From Marinobacter sp. LA51 (GTDB taxonomy: Bacteria > Pseudomonadota > Gammaproteobacteria > Pseudomonadales > Oleiphilaceae), in the NCBI RefSeq assembly GCF_030297175.1, contig NZ_AP028070.1, positions 248,001 through 312,000 of the forward strand: DNA of 64,000 bases, read 5' to 3'. The position numbers were made by a program, and so were the translations under genes. The notes under the pieces are model-generated. The model was given only the letters and a program-made list of their open reading frames with translations, made no database searches and was not told where the DNA came from. Shown here in pieces: positions 44,868-53,803 of this stretch (its first letter is position 1; each line of letters opens with the position of its first letter).

Positions 44868-45238
44868 GGGCAACCTCGTTTGGCGTCACAGCGAAAATAT
44901 ATACCGCATAGCAGAATTACCCAATGATCCGTCACTAACAGCGCACGTGTCAATGTCAATGAAACATAATCGTTCAAATCCTGTAAAAATGGCTTTGAGA
45001 AATATGAATCGGACGATTCTGACGGAAAAGTTTACTGAAAAACGAATTTAATACGAAAGCCTGTACCGACAGGCGGAATCTGGTTATAGAAACGCTTTCA
45101 GCGTGATGAACGTCGACGAGGCAGCTCCGACGGGCGGTGGCGGCTAACTTTGTTCAGCAAGGGGTGAGCGTTTGTAAAATCGTAAGCGAGGTTCAGGCTC
45201 TTGCCGGGCCGGTAGGCGTGTTCGAATAGCTGTCGCCG
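44868..45238. other. Gene-free intergenic region
   Basis: 371 bp holding the upstream region of the acyl-CoA dehydrogenase operon and the 3' flank of the TPR gene. Two short hairpins are visible: GCCTGT / ACAGGC (45059-45074) and ACGCT / AGCGT (45092-45104). Neither has a T-run. TGAAACATAATCGTTCA (about 44967-44983) is a loose palindrome. No gene seen. Confidence 0.45.
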
Positions 45239-46555
45239 CTAGAGGCGAACGGCCACGCCCAGGCTGGCGGTTTGGCGATCGTAATCGTAGCGGGCAATGT
45301 TGCTGTCGTTTTTCACCACCTGCACATCCAGTAGCAGGGAGAGTGTGGGATTGAGCCGGTATTCACCATCAATGCCCACCGTGTAACGGTGATCCTTGCG
45401 GTTGATCACCAGTAGGCCCTCGGCCGTTTGCAACCGGTGAGCGGTACGATAATAGTTGAGGCGATAGCCTGCGGACGTGCCCAGTTCGAATGCTGGGGTG
45501 AACGCGTAGCCAATGCCGAACCTCAGGGTCTGACCCATGGGCGAGACGCTGTAAAACTCGGTGCCGGTGTCGAAGTTTTCCCGATCATCGTAATCCAGCC
45601 GATAGCGGACATCGCCACGCCAGGCATCCTGTTTCGCCTTATAGCGTAGGTCGAGACGGTAGTGCTGGCCATCGTAGGCGTCGAGCCGTGTATCGGCGTA
45701 GACCTGTTCCGCATCGACGGAAACGGTGCAGCGAGCGGCTTCGGAGCTGAGTTGGCAGGCGCTGGTGGCAATCTGTCCGGACAGGCGCGCGCGCTGCTCC
45801 TGGGAACTTCCACCGCGCCAGAGCTGGTCGCCGCCAATGCCAAGGCTGAATCGATAAGGCGCAGATGACCGTTCCCAGGCTGTGTCGAGCCGGACGAGGT
45901 GGGTGTTGAAATCTTGTTCGCTGGCGTACTGCCGGCCGTACAATTGCAACTGAGCCTTCATGGCATCGTTGCCTTTGCGCACCGGGTAGCCGGAGACTAC
46001 GCCGACGGATTCCAGAAAGCTGTCGTCGACACTGCTTGGAGCGGTGTCCGGGAACAGTCCGATGTTTTCTTCATAGCCACCGGCAAGGGAAATCAGGCCC
46101 TGCCATTGGCTGGGGGGTGGAATGTCGCCCAGGTCTTTGAGTTGGGCACGTGCCAGTTTGCCGAGTTTGTCTTCGGCGCTTTCAATGGCGGCATTGCGGA
46201 AAGCGGTGCGAGCTTTACGTGGGTGGTCCTGGGCCAGTGCTACCAAGCCCATATTATAGAAGGCGAGTCCGCGTTGTTTGGTATCCAGGAGTTGGCGAAA
46301 CCTGTTTTCCGCCAAGTCATATTCGCCCAGCTTGTAATAGAGCACGCCGAGGTTGTAGGTCAAAGCTCGGGAATCAAGCTTGGTTGCGGCGGCCTCCAGG
46401 AGTTTTCGGGCCTGCTCAAGATCGTTGTTCTGAAAGGCGGTGATGCCCGCTCGCATCTGCTGTTTGGCTGTTGAGGTTTTGGTGTCGGCATGCGCGATGC
46501 CTGGCGCGAGGATGTGCAGCGTCAAAAACAGCAGCAAAGAAAGTCGAGACAACAA
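45239..46555 (-). CDS. Outer-membrane protein with TPR domain and beta-barrel
   Basis: 438 aa with a cleavable signal peptide (about 1-23, ending IAHA). Residues 25-140 are three to four TPR repeats (AITAFQNNDLEQARKLL-type, YNLGVLYYKLGEYDLAENRF). The remaining 290 residues alternate hydrophobic and polar and end in ASLGVAVRL, consistent with a C-terminal outer-membrane beta-barrel. The design recalls surface lipoprotein assembly modifier (Slam)-type proteins, but I cannot confirm that. It lies after the sigma-factor operon. Confidence 0.72.
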   Translation of the reverse strand: MLSRLSLLLFLTLHILAPGIAHADTKTSTAKQQMRAGITAFQNNDLEQARKLLEAAATKLDSRALTYNLGVLYYKLGEYDLAENRFRQLLDTKQRGLAFYNMGLVALAQDHPRKARTAFRNAAIESAEDKLGKLARAQLKDLGDIPPPSQWQGLISLAGGYEENIGLFPDTAPSSVDDSFLESVGVVSGYPVRKGNDAMKAQLQLYGRQYASEQDFNTHLVRLDTAWERSSAPYRFSLGIGGDQLWRGGSSQEQRARLSGQIATSACQLSSEAARCTVSVDAEQVYADTRLDAYDGQHYRLDLRYKAKQDAWRGDVRYRLDYDDRENFDTGTEFYSVSPMGQTLRFGIGYAFTPAFELGTSAGYRLNYYRTAHRLQTAEGLLVINRKDHRYTVGIDGEYRLNPTLSLLLDVQVVKNDSNIARYDYDRQTASLGVAVRL

Positions 46556-46580
46556 GCGGATTTCCCTCGAAGCTGAAAAA

Positions 46581-46628
46581 GGTTAAGCCTTTCGAACGTT
46601 CCATGTCTCTGGTACGAAAGGCTTAACC
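46581..46628 (-). terminator. Perfect 14-bp inverted repeat followed by a T-run
   Basis: GGTTAAGCCTTTCG (46581-46594) and its exact complement (46615-46628), loop 20 nt. On the minus strand it is followed by TTTTTC, so it can terminate the sigma operon. It also lies 26 nt before the TPR gene, where it could act as an operator or leader structure. Confidence 0.72.
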
Positions 46629-46726
46629 TAGCACACTAAGGGGGAAATCACATAGCAAAGGGGAAGTCTACGTTAACGGCACCGTTACGCATCTGGAGAG
46701 CTTGCCGGGCTGTTGGGCAAGCGTTG

Positions 46727-47197
46727 TTATTGGCCGGTAACGCCGTTGATAGTCGAGGTGCCGTCCTCCAGCAGATCCAGATCGGTATCCGGCAGATCGC
46801 CAATAGGCAGATCCGGCTCAGGAAGATCGCCTCCAGGCAGGTCTACCCCCGGCAATTCAACGCCCGGTTGTTCAAACTCGGATTCACCAGGCAGCTCAAC
46901 GCCCAGAGCATCCCGTGTTTCTCGGGCTTGCAGCGAGAGGCTCTCGGACAGCTCTTGGGCTTCCGTTGAAAGCTCGCTTGCATCCAGGGTCTCGAAGCCT
47001 TCATCGCCTTCCAGCTCGGTGACCGAATCCGGAATCTGCATTTCCTGCACAAACGACGAGTCAAGCTCTTCGTCATCGGCAACCATGCGCATGGTGATGT
47101 CGAGATCCGATTGTGCTGCAGCCAGTCCCGGCGCCAGCAGCGATCCCATCAGGAGCGCCTTGACGAATAGTGCGGATGATATCTTCCGTAATGTCAT
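46727..47197 (-). CDS. Small exported acidic protein with DLP repeats
   Basis: 156 aa. Signal peptide about 1-28 (KALLMGSLLAPGLAAAQ). The mature protein is strongly acidic, has a Glu/Ser-rich helical middle, and ends with pentapeptide-like repeats VDLPG, GDLPE, PDLPI, GDLPD, TDLDL, preceded by two GVELPG units. No known domain. The ATG overlaps the anti-sigma stop (ATGA, 47194-47197), so it is made together with the sigma/anti-sigma pair and may be its sensor or effector. Confidence 0.75.
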   Translation of the reverse strand: MTLRKISSALFVKALLMGSLLAPGLAAAQSDLDITMRMVADDEELDSSFVQEMQIPDSVTELEGDEGFETLDASELSTEAQELSESLSLQARETRDALGVELPGESEFEQPGVELPGVDLPGGDLPEPDLPIGDLPDTDLDLLEDGTSTINGVTGQ

Positions 47198-47847
47198 GAC
47201 GATGGCTCCATTTGTTTGCCAATGTCAGTTTTAAAGGTCTTTCGCTTTTCGCCCTCACCCAAGTGGGCGACGAGCGTCCCCTCGCCCGGGAAGAGAACAT
47301 TCACTGGCAGTGCCAGCAGATTGTCCCCGGGTTTCAGGTTTACTTTCCAGCTTACCTTGTGGCGCCCGGGGAATGGAGTAAGCTCCATGTTGGGCGGCAA
47401 CTCGAGGGTAAGCGTTACATTTTCAACCGCTTGCGCAGACGTAAATGCCACGCGGACCGTCTGTTGTTGCGGGCTGGCTATGCCCGTCGCTGCGGGCACT
47501 GAGGTGTCGGCAACCTCGGTGCCTACCTCTACCGGCGTCGACGAAAACTGGCTGCCAATTAAAATACCCACTGCCAGTGCAGCTGCAATTGCGCCTCCCC
47601 AGACGGGAGCGTGCCCGGATTTTTTAGTTTGCCCGGTCGCCTGGTTCAGGATGCGCGTTTCAAAATCGCTGTCAGGTTCGGGCGCATGATCGCGAGCAAG
47701 CTGTTCGGCGATGTACTGCGCAGTGGCCAGTGCCATGGCGCAATCGTCGCACGATGCTGCGTGGTCACGCAGAGCGCGTTCGGTTGTTTCAGGCACCTCG
47801 CCAACGGCCAGGGCATCCACATCGTTTTTAAAGTCGCTGCAGTTCAT
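47194..47847 (-). CDS. Zinc-finger anti-sigma factor
   Basis: 217 aa from ATG 47847 with GAGGTG upstream. An N-terminal zf-HC2 motif, His29-x3-Cys33-x2-Cys36 (HAASCDDC), binds zinc and the sigma factor; a single membrane helix at about 82-99 and a 110-residue periplasmic domain follow. It should hold the ECF sigma factor at the inner membrane until an envelope signal arrives. It starts 10 nt after the sigma gene stop. Confidence 0.88.
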   Translation of the reverse strand: MNCSDFKNDVDALAVGEVPETTERALRDHAASCDDCAMALATAQYIAEQLARDHAPEPDSDFETRILNQATGQTKKSGHAPVWGGAIAAALAVGILIGSQFSSTPVEVGTEVADTSVPAATGIASPQQQTVRVAFTSAQAVENVTLTLELPPNMELTPFPGRHKVSWKVNLKPGDNLLALPVNVLFPGEGTLVAHLGEGEKRKTFKTDIGKQMEPSS

Positions 47848-47857
47848 CGCGTTCACC

Positions 47858-48466
47858 TCATTGACATCCACGTTGCCGTGTCTCAAAAGGTTCCAACTCC
47901 TTTTGCAATTTTTCGCGCAGTTGTGCCCGCACTCGATGAAGTCTGGATTTGATGGTTCCCAGGGGCACGCCCAGTACTTCGGCGATGTCCTCCTGGCGCC
48001 AGCCCTCAGAGTCGTGCATCAGCAACAGGGTTCGCTGGTCGGGCTGTAATTCACTGATCAGGCGACGGAGCAGGGTGCTCTGCCGATCGTTGTCAGTGTG
48101 GCTCATGGGGTCAGGTTCGTTGCTCGGCAGTGACTCCAGGAACGTAGTCTGCTGGTCCGGCCGGTCCAGGGCGCTGGCGCTGGTTTCGCGTCCGACCGGC
48201 CGCTTGCGCAGGGTATCCACGAAGTGGCGGTACAACACCCGGTGCAGCCAGGGGCGCAGTTCTTCCACCCGTTCAAGCTCGTCCACTTTTGGGAACAGTT
48301 TGGTCACTACATCCTGAACCAGGTCTTCAGCATCGTGCTGGTTGCCGGTTAGCCGGTACGCGAACGTATGCAGGGTTCTTAGGTGTGGATGGACCAGGCG
48401 CTCGAAGCGTTTTGACTTGGACTGGCGAAACGGAAGCAAGGCCAAATGGGTACCCCTGATGATCAC
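47858..48466 (-). CDS. ECF RNA polymerase sigma factor
   Basis: 202 aa. Region 2 is RTLHTFAYRLTGNQHDAEDL and VQDVVTKLF; region 4 is LQPDQRTLLLMHDSEGW followed by the helix-turn-helix IAEVLGVPLGTIKSRLHR. A Ser/Asp-rich linker joins them; there is no extra C-terminal domain. The start is uncertain: GTG 48466 begins the frame, but a TTG seven codons later has AGGGG upstream. First gene of the sigma/anti-sigma/acidic-protein operon. Confidence 0.9.
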   Translation of the reverse strand: MIIRGTHLALLPFRQSKSKRFERLVHPHLRTLHTFAYRLTGNQHDAEDLVQDVVTKLFPKVDELERVEELRPWLHRVLYRHFVDTLRKRPVGRETSASALDRPDQQTTFLESLPSNEPDPMSHTDNDRQSTLLRRLISELQPDQRTLLLMHDSEGWRQEDIAEVLGVPLGTIKSRLHRVRAQLREKLQKELEPFETRQRGCQ

Positions 48467-48616
48467 CTTGCACGGGGATCGTGCGGCAGAAATCTGGTTT
48501 CATTTATTACAGATATGCAGTCTACCAGCGCGTGCGACTTAGGGGTATGCCGATATTGTAAAAAAAAGCACGAGGAAAAACCTCCAATGAACAGGCACTT
48601 GCGCAAAAAAATAGGC

Positions 48617-48632
48617 GTTTTTACGTAAAAAC
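48617..48632. promoter_or_regulatory. 16-bp perfect palindrome upstream of the lipase
   Basis: GTTTTTACGTAAAAAC is identical to its reverse complement. It ends 13 nt before the -35-like element of the ECF-type promoter, a place suited to a dimeric activator or repressor. Confidence 0.55.
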
Positions 48633-48645
48633 TTTCAGTCACCTT

Positions 48646-48670
48646 GGAACCATTGCAATTAGACCTACGT
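48646..48670 (+). promoter_or_regulatory. Candidate ECF-type promoter of the lipase operon
   Basis: GGAACC (48646-48651), a 16-nt spacer, then CGT (48668-48670). A GGAAC-N16-CGT layout is typical of many ECF sigma promoters. It lies 62 nt before ATG 48733, and an ECF sigma gene is encoded divergently 180 bp away. Confidence 0.5.
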
Positions 48671-48732
48671 GGTGTGCTGCAAAGGCGATGGATACGCCGA
48701 ACTACAAGAAACCCTATTAAAGGTGACCGAGT

Positions 48733-51720
48733 ATGTTTATCCGCAACGTGTTGTTCACTGCCGTGTCGGCAGCCACATTGGGTCTAACGGGCTGTCTCGA
48801 AAGCGGCGGTCAGACCAGCAATAACGCTAACCCCGAGTACCGGATCAACGGTAGTCAGACTGTAAAAGGCACTCATCCGCTGTTCGATCCCCTGGAAACG
48901 GAGTTTGTCATTCCCAGTGACGCTCTGTTCTTCCTGAGCGAAGTGGACGACGGCACCATGTTGAACGGAAGCGACCCGGCCAACCCTGTTACCCAGGGGC
49001 TAGGTTTCATGGACGGTGCCTCGGTGCTCGCGCCAATTGATGTCAAGATCAGCGCCAGCCTGGATAGCCAGCAGAATCTCGATGCCCGTGATTTTGTCGA
49101 GGTGGACGGCGAGGTTGTTCCAAACCCAGACCAGAACATTTTCCTGATTCCGGTTGAATACGCCAGTGGCGACACCGTTCGGGCACTCATCACCGAAGCG
49201 CCGGGCCTGATGCCTGCTGCCCGTTACCGGGAAGCGCTGCGTTTGCAGGAGACGGGAAATACTGCCGCCGCCGACACCATCTTCAGCGAGCTGTTGGCCC
49301 CGAAGGTGCGGATTGAACTGCTGGACATCGACGGTGGTCAGAACAATCTGATCCGTGTGTTGCCCCTGACCCCGCTGACGGCCAAGACCCAGTACGTGCT
49401 GGCAGTGACCAACGACATTGTCGATGCCAACGGTGAGCCCCTGGTTGGCTCGCCCATCTATCAGTCGGTTGCCGATCCCGATCGGGTGCTGTCGAACGGG
49501 GCTTTCCAGCCGTTCCGTGACGCTATGCTCCCGGCCCGCAGGCTTGCCGCCGATTATTTCGATTTCAAACGTGAGTATCCGGGGTCTGCCGACTTTGCCG
49601 CTGACTTTGACGATGTGCCCTATGCCACAGCCATCACCACCACCGCAGTGGAAGATGTGCTGCTGGCCAATGCCGCGCCAGTCACTTACTTCCGTTCGTC
49701 GTTGAAGATTGAGCAGCGTCAGGAGGAACTCGGAAAACTGTTCGACGGTTTCTATAACCTCAGCGGTCAATCGCTGGGCGGCGATGCCAGCGCCGAAGAA
49801 GAAAATCTCAATTCGGCTCTGTACGCTACGCTCACTGATACGTCCTTCCGTCTTTATGACGAGGCGCTGGCGACCATCTTGTCCGACGCCAACGGCAGCG
49901 GCACCGCCATCCTTTATGGCGACGTGGTTGCAGATGTAAAAGCCGATCGCCGGATTGCCCACGTCATTCAGGTAGCAGCAGCCCAAGCGACGGATGCCAG
50001 CGTCGATGTGGACGCCGAGGCGACGGCCATGGCCGATGCCGCCGATACGCTGTTGGATACGCCCAAGCCGCGTGATGTCACTATCTTCAGCCAGCGTAAC
50101 AGTAATGAGATTAACGAAGCGCTGCAGTTTGATCCGACTCCCGTCGCTGGCGACGAGGTTACCGCCCGGATCTACGAAGGTGAAATCACTCTGCCGTATT
50201 ACCTGGGTGTACCCTCAGAAAGCGATGGCAGTGCCCTGAAAACTGAGAGCTGGGTTGCTGCTGATTTCAGCGCCGACGAAACCGGCACTCTGACTGCGTC
50301 TCCCTCAGATCGAGTGACTTACCGTTTCCCGTTCGCCCAGAAAAACACGGATACCACGGTCCCAATCATCGTGGCGGCGCCCAGTAACACCCTGGCTGCC
50401 AATCAGCCGTTCCCGGTGATTATCTACCAGCATGCAGCCACCACCGATCGTTCGGCTATCCTGCCGCTGGCGACCGCAGCGGGCCTGACGTGTGCGGCCG
50501 AGCCAGCAGCGGATTGCTTCGTCACCATTGGCATTGACCAGCCGTTGCACGGCATCTTCGATACCGGTGTCGTGGGCAACGTGTTCCCGATCACGAGTGA
50601 CGACCCCAGCCAGGCCGGTGCTTCAGCTGAAGCCACCGAGCGTCACTTCGGCTTTGCCGCTGACGCCGACCTCAATGCTGTGACGGCCGATCAAGTAGAA
50701 GAGCCTGGATCTGGCTCTCTCTTCCTTAACTTCACCAATTACGCAAATACCCGGGACAACATGCGCCAGGGTGCTATTGACCAACTGAACATCAATGCCT
50801 CGTTGGCCAACATTCAGGCGGCGCTAGATGCGTGTGGCAGTTGTACCAACTCGCCAACTCTGGACACCAGCCAAGTCTACTTCGTAACCCACTCTTTGAG
50901 TGGCATGGGTGGTGCGGCTGTTCATCACGTGACGAACACCGCGATTACCGCCAACGAAGATGCCGGCATTACTAACACCTTGGTGCCTGTCACGGCTTCC
51001 ACCTTCTTCAACACTGGTGGCCAGTTCAGCCGTGTGGCAGAGAACTCCAAGACCATAGCGGTAGAGAGAGGACTGTTGTCTACTTTGGATGAAGCTTCGG
51101 ACGGCATCCTGGCGCAGGGTCGTATTGAGCTGGATCTGTACTTCAATATCTTCCAGGGCCTGCTGGATTCGGCCGATCCGAGCGCTTTCGCTCCGCTCTA
51201 CAAAGGGCAGCCAGTTCTGGTGACCGAGATCGCCGGTGATCCCGCCGATCCCGAGAAGCCGACCGACGGCACTATTCCGAATGCTGCAGACGAGCAAGGC
51301 AATCTGCCTCCGCTGAGCACCACCATTGCCGAGACCGGCTTTGAGATCGACGGTGAAAATATGCCGCTGGCAGGTACCGATCCAATGGCTGCGGCCATGG
51401 GTGCGGCAGCCATTCAGGAAGCTGCTGGAGACAACACCCTTCCCGTTATCACTCGCTACACCGAAGGCGCGCACGGTAATCCGATCTCTGCTGGCACCAA
51501 GGAATCTGAAGCCTTCTCATCCGCTGCGGTCTTCGACGAGATGGTTGCCCAGCTGTTGGAGCTGTTCTCCACCGGTGGGGTATCTGTGACTAATGGCTGT
51601 GTGGTTCAGGGTATTGACGGCACTGACTGTGACAACCCGGATAACAGCGATCCCGGTGCAGACCCTGACGGAGGTTCCGGCGGCGGTGATGACGGTGGCC
51701 TAGTCCCCCTGCCGTTCTAA
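48733..51720 (+). CDS. Pla-1/cef family surface lipoprotein lipase (VolA-like)
   Basis: 995 aa. The N-terminus is a lipoprotein signal with lipobox LTGC (Cys21), then a long Ala/Asp-rich region. The lipase nucleophile is Ser721 in FVTHSLSGMGG. The layout matches Pla-1/cef extracellular lipases such as Vibrio VolA, a surface lysophospholipase that releases fatty acids from host or environmental lipids. The C-terminus is a Gly/Asp/Pro-rich tail. The downstream DUF1302 and DUF1329 genes may help in uptake. Confidence 0.85.
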   Translation: MFIRNVLFTAVSAATLGLTGCLESGGQTSNNANPEYRINGSQTVKGTHPLFDPLETEFVIPSDALFFLSEVDDGTMLNGSDPANPVTQGLGFMDGASVLAPIDVKISASLDSQQNLDARDFVEVDGEVVPNPDQNIFLIPVEYASGDTVRALITEAPGLMPAARYREALRLQETGNTAAADTIFSELLAPKVRIELLDIDGGQNNLIRVLPLTPLTAKTQYVLAVTNDIVDANGEPLVGSPIYQSVADPDRVLSNGAFQPFRDAMLPARRLAADYFDFKREYPGSADFAADFDDVPYATAITTTAVEDVLLANAAPVTYFRSSLKIEQRQEELGKLFDGFYNLSGQSLGGDASAEEENLNSALYATLTDTSFRLYDEALATILSDANGSGTAILYGDVVADVKADRRIAHVIQVAAAQATDASVDVDAEATAMADAADTLLDTPKPRDVTIFSQRNSNEINEALQFDPTPVAGDEVTARIYEGEITLPYYLGVPSESDGSALKTESWVAADFSADETGTLTASPSDRVTYRFPFAQKNTDTTVPIIVAAPSNTLAANQPFPVIIYQHAATTDRSAILPLATAAGLTCAAEPAADCFVTIGIDQPLHGIFDTGVVGNVFPITSDDPSQAGASAEATERHFGFAADADLNAVTADQVEEPGSGSLFLNFTNYANTRDNMRQGAIDQLNINASLANIQAALDACGSCTNSPTLDTSQVYFVTHSLSGMGGAAVHHVTNTAITANEDAGITNTLVPVTASTFFNTGGQFSRVAENSKTIAVERGLLSTLDEASDGILAQGRIELDLYFNIFQGLLDSADPSAFAPLYKGQPVLVTEIAGDPADPEKPTDGTIPNAADEQGNLPPLSTTIAETGFEIDGENMPLAGTDPMAAAMGAAAIQEAAGDNTLPVITRYTEGAHGNPISAGTKESEAFSSAAVFDEMVAQLLELFSTGGVSVTNGCVVQGIDGTDCDNPDNSDPGADPDGGSGGGDDGGLVPLPF

Positions 51721-51731
51721 TTTAGCGGACG

Positions 51732-51753
51732 GCGCCCCAGGAGCCCGGGGCGC
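51732..51753 (+). other. GC-rich hairpin between lipase and DUF1302 genes
   Basis: 7-bp stem GCGCCCC / GGGGCGC with an 8-nt loop, 11 nt after the lipase stop and without a T-run. A second hairpin (CCTC / GAGG, about 51796-51813) precedes the DUF1302 gene. They may stabilise or trim the transcript between genes. Confidence 0.5.
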
Positions 51754-51842
51754 GCCCCAACGACTCTCACGATAATAAGTAAATCAAGGCGTTAGCCTCG
51801 CCATACGGGGAGGCTTTGCCCAAAACTTGCGGAGCAAACGCA

Positions 51843-53771
51843 ATGACAACAAAAAACTCCAAACTGCCCAAATCGATTCGTCTGGCAGTGGCGGTAAAGC
51901 TGGCCTGCTTTTCGGCCACGGCCGCAGCCTTCGATTTCAGCATCTACGAGATTGATGCCTCCTTCAGCACCACACTGACAGTGGGTACCGCCTACCGCCT
52001 GGAAGATCAGGACAAGAGCCTGATCAGCCAGGGTAACCTTGGCCCAGAGTTCGCGTTCAGTGACACCGGCGCATCGTCCAACAACTTCGACGACGGTAAC
52101 CTCAACTTCGAGAAAAACGATCCCTACTCCACCATCGTCCGTGGCCGTAGTGAGCTGTTTCTGGACTACGCGCCAGACAGCGACACCCTGACCCGGGTTG
52201 GCGCACTGGCTCGTGCCAGCTACTACTACGACTTCGAGCTCAAGGATAACCCGCGGGCAACTGACCCGGTGGGTCAGCAGCGTGAGCTGAACCCTGAGGC
52301 GAAAGACAACGCGTCCGGCGTTGATCTGCTGGACGCCTACGTGTTCACCGACTGGTACTTTGGCGATACCCCGGTATCCATCCGTTACGGCCGTCAAGTC
52401 GTTAACTGGGGTGAGAGTACCTTCATCCTGGGTGGTATCAATGCCATCAACCCGATCGATGTACCGGCGTTCCGCGCCCCGGGCGCTGAGCTGAAAGACG
52501 TACTGTTGCCGGTTGAGATGCTCTACACCTCAGCAGGTGTCACCGAAGAAATTACCGTCGAAGCCTTTGTCCAGACCGATTGGGAGCCGTTCCGCATTGA
52601 TGATTGCGGCACGTTCTTCTCCTCTGCTGACGTTGCCGCCGACGGCTGTGGCCCGGTACTGCTGGCTGGTCAGGTGCCTGATTCCCAGGCCTTTGAAGAA
52701 GGCTTCATCGCGCCTCGTCTGGGCGATAAAGAGCCCGGCGACAAGGACCAGTTCGGTGTGGCAGCACGCTACTTCGCAACCGATCTCAACGCTGAGCTTG
52801 GTGTGTTCTACACCCGCTACCACAGCCGCCTGCCGTACATCAGTGGTGTGGTGAACAACCCCGAGGATGCGGACGAAACCCAGCAGTACGATCCGTCCAA
52901 GCCGTCTTCGCGGTTCCCCAGCTACTTCATCGAGTACCCCAAGGGTATCGACCTGTACGGCGTGAGCATCAACACCACGCTGCCAACCGGCACATCGCTC
53001 GGCGCGGAGTACAGCTACCGTCCGAACATGCCGATCCAGTGGAACACCTTTGAGCTGATCTACGGCGGCTTGCAGCAGCGCGGTCCGGACGGCCAGGTGA
53101 TCAGTAAGCTGGAACAGCGTCGTCAGGAAAAAGGTGGGACTTACGCAGGTACAGCGGTTGATGGCTATGACCGTTACGGCGTATCCCAGGCCCAGGCCAC
53201 CGCGATTCACTTCATCGACCGTGTGATGGGTGCGGCCCGTTTCATCATCGTGGCTGAAGTTGGTGCGACCTACGTGCACGACCTGCCAGACAAGTCTGAA
53301 GCGCGCTATGGCCGTTCCGGTATCTACGGTGTTGGCTCGGTTCCCCTGGAAGGCGAAAGCTTTACCGGCGACTTCTGCAGCGACGGCCCGGCGACTGGCA
53401 ATGAAGACAGCAGAAGACGTGAAGCTGGCGATCCGACCCGTCTGAATATCAATCCGACCAACTGCGGCAATGACGGCTTTACCACCTCCTTCTCCTGGGG
53501 TTACCGGACCCTGTTTGTCTGGGATTACCCGGATGCCGTGGCCGGTATCAACATGCGCCCGAAACTGTTCTGGACGCACGACGTGAAAGGTTATGCGCCG
53601 GATCCAGGCGGCAACTTCAAGGAAGGCAACAAGTCGATCGGTCTGGGGCTCGAGGCCACTTACCAGAACGCTTACAAAGCCAACATCAGTTACACCAACT
53701 ATTTTGGCGGCGATTACAACGAGACCAACGATCGTGACTTCATCGCGGCCTCCGTCTCCTACTCATTCTAA
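51843..53771 (+). CDS. DUF1302 outer-membrane protein
   Basis: 642 aa from ATG 51843. Signal peptide of about 29 residues (ending TAAAFDF). DUF1302 hallmarks: YRLEDQDKSLI, IRYGRQVVNWGESTFI, GGINAINPIDVPAFRAPGAE. It ends in SVSYSF with the terminal Phe expected for Bam-assembled beta-barrels. DUF1302 and DUF1329 genes commonly occur together in lipid- and steroid-degrading bacteria, where a role in uptake of hydrophobic compounds is suspected. DUF1329 follows 32 nt later. Confidence 0.88.
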   Translation: MTTKNSKLPKSIRLAVAVKLACFSATAAAFDFSIYEIDASFSTTLTVGTAYRLEDQDKSLISQGNLGPEFAFSDTGASSNNFDDGNLNFEKNDPYSTIVRGRSELFLDYAPDSDTLTRVGALARASYYYDFELKDNPRATDPVGQQRELNPEAKDNASGVDLLDAYVFTDWYFGDTPVSIRYGRQVVNWGESTFILGGINAINPIDVPAFRAPGAELKDVLLPVEMLYTSAGVTEEITVEAFVQTDWEPFRIDDCGTFFSSADVAADGCGPVLLAGQVPDSQAFEEGFIAPRLGDKEPGDKDQFGVAARYFATDLNAELGVFYTRYHSRLPYISGVVNNPEDADETQQYDPSKPSSRFPSYFIEYPKGIDLYGVSINTTLPTGTSLGAEYSYRPNMPIQWNTFELIYGGLQQRGPDGQVISKLEQRRQEKGGTYAGTAVDGYDRYGVSQAQATAIHFIDRVMGAARFIIVAEVGATYVHDLPDKSEARYGRSGIYGVGSVPLEGESFTGDFCSDGPATGNEDSRRREAGDPTRLNINPTNCGNDGFTTSFSWGYRTLFVWDYPDAVAGINMRPKLFWTHDVKGYAPDPGGNFKEGNKSIGLGLEATYQNAYKANISYTNYFGGDYNETNDRDFIAASVSYSF

Positions 53772-53803
53772 GCAACCAACGATTCATAAAAGGAGTTGAC
53801 CCA

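Noticed and set aside
45121..45238. Possible read-through extension of the TPR/barrel gene beyond its TAG
   Set aside because: The frame stays open about 47 codons after the stop, but the protein already ends like a beta-barrel (ASLGVAVRL) and the extension is Arg-rich without signature.
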